Source of the DNA: Sphingomonadales bacterium UBA1936
GTDB taxonomy: Bacteria; Pseudomonadota; Alphaproteobacteria; Sphingomonadales; Sphingomonadaceae
Assembly (NCBI GenBank): GCA_002336985.1
Contig: DDFE01000226.1
Coordinates: forward strand, 1-9,017
DNA: 9,017 nucleotides
Reading direction: 5' to 3'
The notes under the pieces are model-generated. The model was not told where the DNA came from. It ran no database searches and worked only from the letters and a program-made list of their open reading frames with translations. Numbering within the stretch: the stretch's first letter is position 1; every line of letters starts with the position of its first letter. Position numbers and translations under genes: made by a program. Positions 1-5,465 of this stretch are shown here, in pieces.

Positions 1-1587
1 GATCGTACCGGTCAGGTTGGCGCCGGCATTCCACAATTCGGTGTAGTTGGACTCGCGCGTCGTGAAGCGGATGTAATCGGCCTGCGCCGCCGTCATCGGC
101 CCGAAAAGATTGATCGGTACGCAGCCCGCAGTCGCGGCGCAGGTGGCGGGATTGCCGATGCCGAGGAACAGATTGTCGTAATTGATGCCGTTCAGGGCGA
201 CCGACTGGATCTCGTTCTTCGCATAGCTGGCGAAAACGTCCCAGCTCCAGCGGTTGCCGAACAGGCCGAACTTGCCGTCGAGACCGGCGGCGCCGCGCCA
301 TGTTTCGACGCTCTGAACATTATCGCGATTGCCCACTTCGGTCATCACGCGACGGATGCGGAATGCCGATGTTGCCGCAAAGGCCAGCGCGTTGGCAGTC
401 GGGACACCATTGGCCGTGCCGAACGGATTGAACGCCTGGTTATTCGGTATCGCAAAGCCGCGGACGGTGCCCGCGGTGCCGCCGATGTCCAGAAGGACGG
501 GCGAGAACAGCTGGTCCGAAGTGCGCTTGTTGTACAGGCCATCGATGTGGAAATTCACATCGTCGGCAATCTCATATCCGAAGCGCGCATAGATCCCATA
601 GCGCTCCGACGGACCGGTCGAGAAAATGCCCTGCGCCTGAGTGTTGTAGAAGTCGCCCGGCAGCGCAGCGGTCCGCAGGCTGTTGTCCGCGAGCGAGCCT
701 GCCCCGTATGGCACGCCGGTATAGGTTGCCGGTGTCGCCGTGCTGGCAAAGCCCGCAGCCGTGCCGAAATAGGCGTTGCTGGCGAGTCCGGGTAGAATGA
801 ACAGGCCGGCCGGGCTCGTGCCGACTGCGGTCACCGGTACCAGCGATGTGGTGGTCAGGTCGCGGGCGTCGGTCCGGATCGCTTCCGACTTGAAATAGCT
901 GCCCGACACGATGATCGAGGCGCGCTCCCAGCGTTTTCCGACATTCAGGATCGCGGTATATTCTGCACCATCGCCCCTGTCGGTCGTCGCGGCACGGGTA
1001 GACGCGCGAATACCGTCGAACGGCTGGATCGTCTTGATGTTCACGACGCCGGCAATGGCATCCGCACCGTAGATTGCCGAAGCGCCATCCTTCAGGACTT
1101 CCACACCCTCGATCATGCCCATCGGGATCGTGTTGAGGTCGACGAAGTCACGGAAGCCGCGCTGGCCGACTGCATCGACCCAGCGATGTCCGTCGACAAG
1201 GACCAGCACGCGGTTGCCGCTGCCTTCGCCGCCGCCAAGGTAGCGCAGGTTGATGGATGCGGCACCGTACGACGTACCCTGCGTACCATTGGAATTAAGG
1301 CTGACACCTGCCGATGGAAGCCGTTGCAGCAGTTCGCCGGGTGATGCCGTTCCGGACTTGGCGATGTCCTCGGTCGTCAACGTCAGCAGCGGCCCAAGCG
1401 TGGACGTATCGCGGCGCTGGATACGTGAGCCCGTAACGACGATCTCGGTTTCCGCTTCGGCAGCCCCGTCCTGAGCGGCAACCGGGGTCACCGGCTGTGC
1501 GTGTACGGAAACCGCCGACAGCAATGCGATGATGCTGCCGCTTAACGCAAGGCCGGTTTTGCGGCTGAAGCCTGTACGGTTGGTCAT
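1..1587 (-). CDS. TonB-dependent outer-membrane receptor, N-terminal part (3' end outside window)
   Basis: Reading the minus strand from the ATG at 1587 gives 529 codons with no stop, open at the left edge. Residues 1-30 are a signal peptide ending VHA before Gln31. A TonB-box-like stretch, EIVVTGSRI, sits near residues 48-56. The plug domain follows at about 60-185, with the typical blocks GELLQRLPSAG, RVLVLVDGHR, MIEGVEVLKDGASAIYGADA and IAGVVNI. The rest is the start of the beta-barrel, including a two-Cys loop ending CVPINLFG, which is common in sphingomonad receptors. Such proteins sit in the outer membrane and import scarce substrates (siderophores, saccharides, peptides and others) using TonB-ExbBD energy. 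The substrate cannot be told from the sequence. The start is supported by AGGGGG about 6 nt upstream. The gene is divergent from a CapA-like gene with about 100-140 bp between them, which suggests shared control. The C-terminal barrel strands are not in the window. Confidence 0.93.
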   Translation of the reverse strand, partial: MTNRTGFSRKTGLALSGSIIALLSAVSVHAQPVTPVAAQDGAAEAETEIVVTGSRIQRRDTSTLGPLLTLTTEDIAKSGTASPGELLQRLPSAGVSLNSNGTQGTSYGAASINLRYLGGGEGSGNRVLVLVDGHRWVDAVGQRGFRDFVDLNTIPMGMIEGVEVLKDGASAIYGADAIAGVVNIKTIQPFDGIRASTRAATTDRGDGAEYTAILNVGKRWERASIIVSGSYFKSEAIRTDARDLTTTSLVPVTAVGTSPAGLFILPGLASNAYFGTAAGFASTATPATYTGVPYGAGSLADNSLRTAALPGDFYNTQAQGIFSTGPSERYGIYARFGYEIADDVNFHIDGLYNKRTSDQLFSPVLLDIGGTAGTVRGFAIPNNQAFNPFGTANGVPTANALAFAATSAFRIRRVMTEVGNRDNVQSVETWRGAAGLDGKFGLFGNRWSWDVFASYAKNEIQSVALNGINYDNLFLGIGNPATCAATAGCVPINLFGPMTAAQADYIRFTTRESNYTELWNAGANLTGTI

Positions 1588-1652
1588 GGTCGCCCCCTGA
1601 GAGTTCTTGTCGATTCGGGGGCACGCTAGCGCTGCGTTACGCAAACGAAATC

Positions 1653-1671
1653 TGATGACACCATTTCATCA
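1653..1671. promoter_or_regulatory. Candidate operator dyad in divergent receptor/CapA promoter region
   Basis: TGATGA, seven bases, then TCATCA form a perfect 6-bp inverted repeat. It lies directly beside the AT-rich stretch ATAATATA (1671-1678), which resembles a -10 element on either strand. It is also the only AT-rich patch between the two divergent genes. A dyad overlapping a -10 or the transcription start is a usual place for a repressor or dual regulator. The regulator is unknown. The role is inferred from position and symmetry only. Confidence 0.4.
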
Positions 1672-1725
1672 TAATATACCAGAATCGATATGGAGTTGTC
1701 CGGCACAGCATGTGTTCGGTATGCC

Positions 1726-2775
1726 ATGAAACGGTTTACAGGCTGGGAGGCAGCTATATTCGATCGGCGCACCTTGATCGCAGCTTCTCTGGGCGTTGCG
1801 GTCACGCCAGCGTTTTCGGCGACCGCCAGGCAGCGGCCGATCCGCGTGACATTGCTGGGTCAATCGTTGATCCAGCAAAATCTGTGCACGACGGGTTGGC
1901 CCGGCATGGCTGCGATCCGCGCGCAATTGACGAGTGCCGACGTCGTATTCACCGATCTCGAAACCGCCATCGACGGACCGGGCGCCGGGCCGCCGACCCG
2001 TGAGGGGGAGGTGTTGCATGCAGCAAAGCCCGAGGTCATCGACTGCCTGAAATCGCTGGGCGTGACGATGGTGACGACGGCCAATAATCATGCCTGGGAT
2101 CTGGGCACGACGGGAATTCTCGCAGCGATCGATGCACTCGACCGGCGCGGCATCGTCCATGCAGGCACGGGGCGAGATCTCGCCGCAGCGTCGGCAGCTG
2201 CAATCCAGCGGACGCCGGCGGGTAGTGTCGCGCTGGTTTCCGCGGCGGCTGGCATGATCCGTGAGGGCGCGGCAGCAACACCGACGCGCCCGGGCGTCGC
2301 GGAACTGCGGCGGCTGGCATCAGGCGCTCTCGATCCCACCGACGTCGCGCGCACATTCGACGCCATCCGAGCCGCAGGCGCGGACGGCGCAACGGTTATC
2401 TTCTGCCTGCACAATCACTATTGGGAGCCGGTCCAGTCCGACACACCGGAATGGCAGCGGCAGTTCGCGCGCGGATGCATCGATGCTGGTGCCGCTGTAT
2501 TCGTTGGGCACGGCGCGCCCCTGATGCAGGGCATCGAGCGATACAGAGGTGCACCATTATTCCACGGCCTGGGGAATTTCATCTTCCAGACCCGCAAGGC
2601 CGAAGATTTCTACAAGGCACCGACGTGGCGGTCGTTTATCGTCGATGCCCGGTTCCAGGCCGGCCGGTTTCTCGATGCAAGGCTGATCCCGGTCCAGCTT
2701 GCGCACGGTAAAGACGGTGGGGAATATTCGAAGGGATACCCGACGATCGATGGCCTGCATCAAGCGTTGAGATGA
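1726..2775 (+). CDS. Exported CapA-like protein (PGA_cap metallophosphatase-like fold)
   Basis: With the ATG at 1726 the product is 349 aa. A twin-arginine-like signal (FDRRTLIAASLG, RR at 14-15, then a hydrophobic stretch to AFSA) points to export. CapA-family blocks follow in order: FTDLE (75-79), ANNHAWDLG (119-127), CLHNHYWE (around 229-231), VGHGAP with His262, and GLGNFIF (281-287). CapA/PgsA-type proteins were named from poly-gamma-glutamate capsule synthesis and have a calcineurin-like phosphoesterase fold. In Gram-negative bacteria most are uncharacterised. The usual first metal-ligand motif GDv is here LLGQ (Gln46). No capB/capC partners are nearby, so capsule synthesis is not supported. 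The divergent neighbour is a TonB-dependent receptor, so processing of an imported compound is possible but inferred. The start is uncertain: ATG 1690 is in frame upstream, and the only good Shine-Dalgarno (GGGAGG, 1745-1750) precedes an ATA codon at 1756. Confidence 0.82.
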   Translation: MKRFTGWEAAIFDRRTLIAASLGVAVTPAFSATARQRPIRVTLLGQSLIQQNLCTTGWPGMAAIRAQLTSADVVFTDLETAIDGPGAGPPTREGEVLHAAKPEVIDCLKSLGVTMVTTANNHAWDLGTTGILAAIDALDRRGIVHAGTGRDLAAASAAAIQRTPAGSVALVSAAAGMIREGAAATPTRPGVAELRRLASGALDPTDVARTFDAIRAAGADGATVIFCLHNHYWEPVQSDTPEWQRQFARGCIDAGAAVFVGHGAPLMQGIERYRGAPLFHGLGNFIFQTRKAEDFYKAPTWRSFIVDARFQAGRFLDARLIPVQLAHGKDGGEYSKGYPTIDGLHQALR

Positions 2776-2825
2776 TCGCTTGGATTCTCCCCGCATAGGG
2801 ACGCTGACTGTCGTTACGTTGCTTT

Positions 2826-2902
<77 letters not shown>

Positions 2903-2914
2903 CCGAAAGCATGC

Positions 2915-2932
2915 GTCGCTCGGAGGAGCGAC
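2915..2932. repeat. Small hairpin GTCGCTC-ggag-GAGCGAC
   Basis: A perfect 7-bp stem with a 4-nt loop lies 13 bases upstream of the tRNA-Pro gene. Its right arm overlaps the outer part of the long inverted repeat 2928-3040, so the two structures are mutually exclusive. It falls where the tRNA-Pro promoter would be expected, but I see no clear -10 or -35. Confidence 0.55.
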
Positions 2933-3040
2933 CGACGGCGCGGCTTTGCCGCGATGGGCCTGCAAAAGCAAGGACTGTACGTGTTCCGGCTCCAGCTTGC
3001 GTTCTGGTCCACGTCGCGGCAAAGCCGCGCCGTCAGTCGC
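2928..3040. repeat. 113-bp element bounded by 27-bp inverted repeats
   Basis: Positions 2928-2954 and 3014-3040 are reverse complements over 27 bp with a single mismatch (2933/3035); the inner 21 bp match perfectly. The 59-nt centre has no recognisable coding sequence. Each arm also folds on itself: CGCGGC-TTT-GCCGCG at 2939-2953 and CGCGGC-AAA-GCCGCG at 3015-3029. It could be a MITE-like or REP-pair (BIME-like) element, or a structured transcript between the two divergent tRNA genes. No clear target-site duplication is visible. Confidence 0.75.
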
Positions 3041-3091
3041 AGCTTCGCTGTGCTGGCCGACCTTGCGCGTCTCGCAATTAGCTTCGCTAAT
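3040..3091. repeat. Two short hairpins sharing the core AGCTTCGCT
   Basis: CAGC-TTC-GCTG (3040-3050) and ATTAGC-TTC-GCTAAT (3077-3091) are perfect stems with the same TTC loop and the same AGCTTCGCT core. With the hairpins to the left they make the whole spacer between the tRNA genes palindrome-rich. Short palindromes with a 3-nt loop resemble REP-type repeats; family membership would need a genome-wide count. Confidence 0.55.
3063..3091 (+). promoter_or_regulatory. Possible promoter for the CAU tRNA
   Basis: TTGCGC (3063-3068) and GCTAAT (3086-3091) each match four of six sigma-70 consensus positions and are 17 bp apart. Transcription would start roughly ten bases before the tRNA 5' end, a sensible short leader. 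The -10 lies in one arm of the ATTAGC/GCTAAT hairpin. The match is weak and the assignment rests mainly on position. Confidence 0.3.
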
Positions 3092-3109
3092 GGTGCGCGC
3101 GCCACGGTG

Positions 3110-3186
3110 GGGCCTGTAGCTCAATTGGTTAGAGCTGGCCGCTCATAACGGCTAGGTTGCGGGTTCAAGTCCTGCCGGGCCCACCA
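3110..3186 (+). tRNA. tRNA with CAU anticodon, probably tRNA-Ile2 (lysidine type)
   Basis: This is a full cloverleaf: acceptor stem GGGCCTG/CGGGCCC with A73 and encoded CCA (3184-3186), D-arm GCTC/GAGC, anticodon stem GGCCG/CGGCT, loop CTCATAA and T-arm GCGGG-TTCAAGT-CCTGC. The anticodon CAT is at 3144-3146. CAU occurs in initiator Met, elongator Met and Ile2. The first pair is G1-C72 (3110/3182), a normal Watson-Crick pair, whereas initiators carry a mismatch there. The pairs C4-G69 and C5-G68 (3113/3179, 3114/3178) are those known in E. coli to mark tRNA-Ile2 for TilS, which converts C34 to lysidine so that it reads AUA. The 5' half also resembles alphaproteobacterial tRNA-Ile(GAU). Automated tools often label such genes Met. 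The last 22 nt overlap the kinase gene on the other strand. Confidence 0.9.
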
Positions 3187-4784
3187 GTCTTCTCGTCGAT
3201 CGTCGCAGCGACATCTGGCAGGATCAGTTCGAAACGTTCCGACCGGATCTTGAGCGATCCACCTGCCTGTACCGCCAGCCGTGCGACGAGGCGCAGTGTG
3301 AAGCCCAGGCCGAGCAGCGGCGCATCGGGCCAGTCCCCCTCGGGTCCATAAGCCGGGTCGAGCAAGGCGCGCTCGTCGCGTCCTGCAAGCGATATAGGCC
3401 GCGAGACCGAAAACACGATGCCGCGCGGCGAAGGCGCTATCGCGACATCGATCGTTTCGCCTGGCGTCGCAACACCCGACGCTGCGCTAATCAGCCGCGC
3501 CAGCATCCGTTCGACAGGTTTCGACGCGGCGCGGGCGACCGCGGGCTGTGCAGCGTCAGCGAAATGCAGTTCAACCGCGCGGCCAGACAGCACGGCACGA
3601 TGTTCGGTGACGATCGTCTGCGCGATCGCCGCAACGTCGGCCTGCCCGGCCTCATCCGCCTCCATTTGACCGCCGTCGATCCGCGCATTGGTGTCCAGAT
3701 CGTCGACCAGCGTCGTCAGCCGGTCGGTATCCGCAACGATCGCCCGGGCGCGCTGCCGGTATCCGAACGCGACCGGGCCCAGCAATTGCTGGTCGATCAT
3801 CTGCGCAAAACCCTGGATCGCGTTCAATGGCGTCCGCAGTTCGTGGACCAGCTGACGCAGCGAATCCGGCGCTATGCCGGCCGTCGCCGATGCGCCTCCC
3901 GCACGCTCGCCGGTCTCTGGCCGCCTCGCCGTGCCCCGATAGCCGCAGAATCGTCCATCACGCGGATTGAAAAGCGGAGCGCCAGAGATCAGCCAGTCGC
4001 CGCCGGTTGCTCCCACGCCATCGACAAGCAACCGTGCGTCACGGAACGGCGCGCGGCGGCGCCAGGCGCCTGCCGCCTGCCCGTCCACTCCGGCACAACC
4101 GATTTCGGCCATATCGCCGATCGTCAGCCCGACCAGGGCTTCGCGCGGCGCGCCGTCGATCCAGTCGATGATACCGTCTGTCGTAGTTTCGAACTCGAAA
4201 CCCGTCGAAAGATCGCCACTTTCGTCTTCCGGCGGAACGCCTTGCGGCATGCGCCGGCGATATGCCTCGATCCGGTCGACGAGGTCGCGGATCTGCGTGA
4301 CCGAAGAAGACGCAGCTTCTGCTGCACCGTCGCTTGCGGGAAGAGCAAGGTCACCAGAGGCGAAACGCGCCAGCAATTCGGTTGCGGCACCTGGCAAGTC
4401 GCGGCGATTGCGCAGGATGTTGCGCGACGCGGGCGGCAGGGCCGGTATGGCCGCGCGCCAACCGTCATTGTCGAGTTCGAGCCGTGCCAGCAGCGGCGCG
4501 GCAACAACCGGCACATCTGTTGCGAACAGCATGACGACGTCCATGTCGCGCGTGCGCCCGGCAAGGCTGGCCGCGGTCATGCGGCGCTCGTGCGCGGGCA
4601 CACCGCCACGCGCAGCAACAAGCTGTTCCACCGCTGCGAGGCGGAGCGACGAGCGCAACTCCGGCCCTGCCTGCGCGAGCACATCGACCATCTGGCGCCA
4701 CGATGCGATGTACGCACCATCGTCGCCCGGGCGGTCACCCAGCGCCATGGCAGTCGCGAGCATCGATTCGAAACGCGCTGACAT
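3165..4784 (-). CDS. PAS-HisKA sensor histidine kinase-like protein with degenerate ATPase domain
   Basis: The product is 539 aa with no signal peptide or membrane segment, so probably cytoplasmic. Residues 1-145 are helical and Ala/Leu-rich, without a domain I recognise (perhaps HEAT-like). A PAS-like region covers about 195-290 (GIIDWIDGAPREALVG, ending in GRFCGYRGTAR). The HisKA H-box is clear: LVHELRTPLNAIQGFAQMI with phospho-accepting His314. The C-terminal third aligns by order with a HATPase_c domain, but the N-box has no Asn (MLARLISAASGVATP, near 427-440) and no G1 DxGxG motif is found. A G2-like GLGFTLRLVARLAVQAGG is present near 492-509. ATP binding may therefore be weak or altered. 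No response regulator is adjacent. The gene is divergent from the Lrp-type gene, with GGGG about 13 nt before the ATG. The last seven codons lie over the 3' end of the CAU tRNA. Confidence 0.85.
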   Translation of the reverse strand: MSARFESMLATAMALGDRPGDDGAYIASWRQMVDVLAQAGPELRSSLRLAAVEQLVAARGGVPAHERRMTAASLAGRTRDMDVVMLFATDVPVVAAPLLARLELDNDGWRAAIPALPPASRNILRNRRDLPGAATELLARFASGDLALPASDGAAEAASSSVTQIRDLVDRIEAYRRRMPQGVPPEDESGDLSTGFEFETTTDGIIDWIDGAPREALVGLTIGDMAEIGCAGVDGQAAGAWRRRAPFRDARLLVDGVGATGGDWLISGAPLFNPRDGRFCGYRGTARRPETGERAGGASATAGIAPDSLRQLVHELRTPLNAIQGFAQMIDQQLLGPVAFGYRQRARAIVADTDRLTTLVDDLDTNARIDGGQMEADEAGQADVAAIAQTIVTEHRAVLSGRAVELHFADAAQPAVARAASKPVERMLARLISAASGVATPGETIDVAIAPSPRGIVFSVSRPISLAGRDERALLDPAYGPEGDWPDAPLLGLGFTLRLVARLAVQAGGSLKIRSERFELILPDVAATIDEKTGGPGRT

Positions 4785-4803
4785 ATTTTACTTTGACCCC
4801 ACA

Positions 4804-4855
4804 CGGGCCACGGCCCGCTTATGCAAATACCCAAGTTGGGATTGTGCCTATAGGC
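4804..4855. promoter_or_regulatory. Cluster of three dyads upstream of the kinase gene
   Basis: Three inverted repeats occur within 52 bp: CGGGCC-AC-GGCCCG (4804-4817), CCCAA-G-TTGGG (4830-4840) and the perfect 10-mer GCCTATAGGC (4846-4855). They sit 20-71 bp before the kinase start, in its leader or promoter. They may be operators or leader hairpins. I could not fit a convincing -35/-10 pair for the kinase. Confidence 0.35.
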
Positions 4856-4860
4856 TGCCG

Positions 4861-4939
4861 GTGCATTGGCAAGCGTCCAAAATGGCACGTCACAAGGTGG
4901 GACATGTTAACCACGGATGGTAATATAATTGTGCATTGG
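4861..4939. promoter_or_regulatory. Lrp-gene promoter region with -10 TATAAT and a GTGCATTGG direct repeat
   Basis: A perfect sigma-70 -10 hexamer TATAAT lies at 4924-4929, about 54 nt before the chosen Lrp start; the -35 is poor (GACATG at 4901-4906 with 17-bp spacing). The 9-mer GTGCATTGG occurs at 4861-4869 and again at 4931-4939, exactly 70 bp apart and on either side of the -10. A shorter ATTGTGC repeat is at 4841-4847 and 4928-4934. Lrp-family proteins commonly regulate their own and divergent genes by binding several spaced sites. Autoregulation here is inference. Confidence 0.45.
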
Positions 4940-4982
4940 TATGCTGGCACGAAATCTTGATATAGCCGGAGAGATGGAGCGC

Positions 4983-5456
4983 ATGCTCGACCCGATTGAC
5001 CGCCAGATTCTGCGTGAATTGCAGCATGACGGCCGAATGACCAATGTAGAACTCGCCGCACGGGTGGGCCTGACCGCGCCGCCGTGCCTGCGCCGGGTAA
5101 GGGGGCTGGAGGAAGACGGCACGATTCGCGGCTATCATGCCGAACTGGATGCGGTAAAACTGGGCTATGGCATTACCGTCTTCGCAATGGTGAGCCTCAA
5201 GAGCCAGGCAGAAGCCGATCTGCGCGCATTCGAAACACACGTCGCGTCGCTCGACGCGGTGCGCGAATGCCACATGCTTAACGGCGAGATCGATTTCATG
5301 CTGAAGATCGTGGCGCACGACCTTCAGGAATTTCAGGCGTTTTTGACGACCCACATCACGCCCGCACCCAACGTAGCGGGGGTCAAGACGTCGCTGACGA
5401 TCCGGACTTCTAAATCCAAACCGGGTGTACCGGTCCCCGAGGAAGGGGACCGGTAA
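4983..5456 (+). CDS. Lrp/AsnC-family transcriptional regulator
   Basis: The 157-aa product begins MLDPIDRQILRELQHDGRM, the classic Lrp/AsnC N-terminus, with a winged helix-turn-helix to about residue 60 (NVELAARVGLTAPPCLRRVRGLEEDG, then IRGY). The RAM ligand-binding/oligomerisation domain follows at about 65-140, with CHMLNGEIDFMLKIVAHDLQEF in the expected place. Such proteins form octamers or similar assemblies, often sense amino acids, and activate or repress metabolic genes. The effector is unknown. Start 4983 is preferred because GGAGAG (4968-4973) is 9 nt upstream and the protein then begins at the conserved LDxxD. ATG 4974 is too close to that site; ATG 4941 would add an unconserved extension. 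The C-terminal tail (SKPGVPVPEEGDR) is encoded by a strong hairpin. The gene is divergent from the kinase gene and convergent with the TPR gene. Confidence 0.95.
   Translation: MLDPIDRQILRELQHDGRMTNVELAARVGLTAPPCLRRVRGLEEDGTIRGYHAELDAVKLGYGITVFAMVSLKSQAEADLRAFETHVASLDAVRECHMLNGEIDFMLKIVAHDLQEFQAFLTTHITPAPNVAGVKTSLTIRTSKSKPGVPVPEEGDR
5429..5454. terminator. Strong hairpin at convergent gene ends, inside the Lrp 3' codons
   Basis: ACCGGTCCCC, a GAGGAA loop, and GGGGACCGGT form a perfect 10-bp GC-rich stem. It covers the last Lrp codons and the T of its stop codon. The TPR gene stop is 11 bases further on, on the other strand. The hairpin could end transcription from both sides. There is no U-tract on the plus side and only a mildly T-rich stretch on the minus side, so it may instead block read-through or protect the 3' ends. 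Confidence 0.6.
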
Positions 5457-5465
5457 CAACCGGAC

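Noticed and set aside
1669..2414. Minus-strand frames of 163, 118 and 108 aa opposite the CapA-like gene
   Set aside because: The plus frame carries ordered family motifs; these have none.
1690..2775. CapA-like gene as part of a poly-gamma-glutamate capsule operon
   Set aside because: No CapB/PgsB ligase or CapC/PgsC membrane partner is adjacent.
3110..3220. tRNA 3' end as an integration (att) site
   Set aside because: No integrase gene and no second copy of the tRNA 3' end is visible in the window.
3564..4923. Long plus-strand frames of 405 and 318 aa opposite the kinase
   Set aside because: They are GC-rich shadows, Arg/Ala/Ser-rich without domain features, whereas the minus frame has PAS and HisKA motifs.
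4890..5459. Minus-strand 189-aa frame opposite the Lrp gene
   Set aside because: It is the antisense of a clear Lrp/AsnC gene, with no domain or ribosome binding site.
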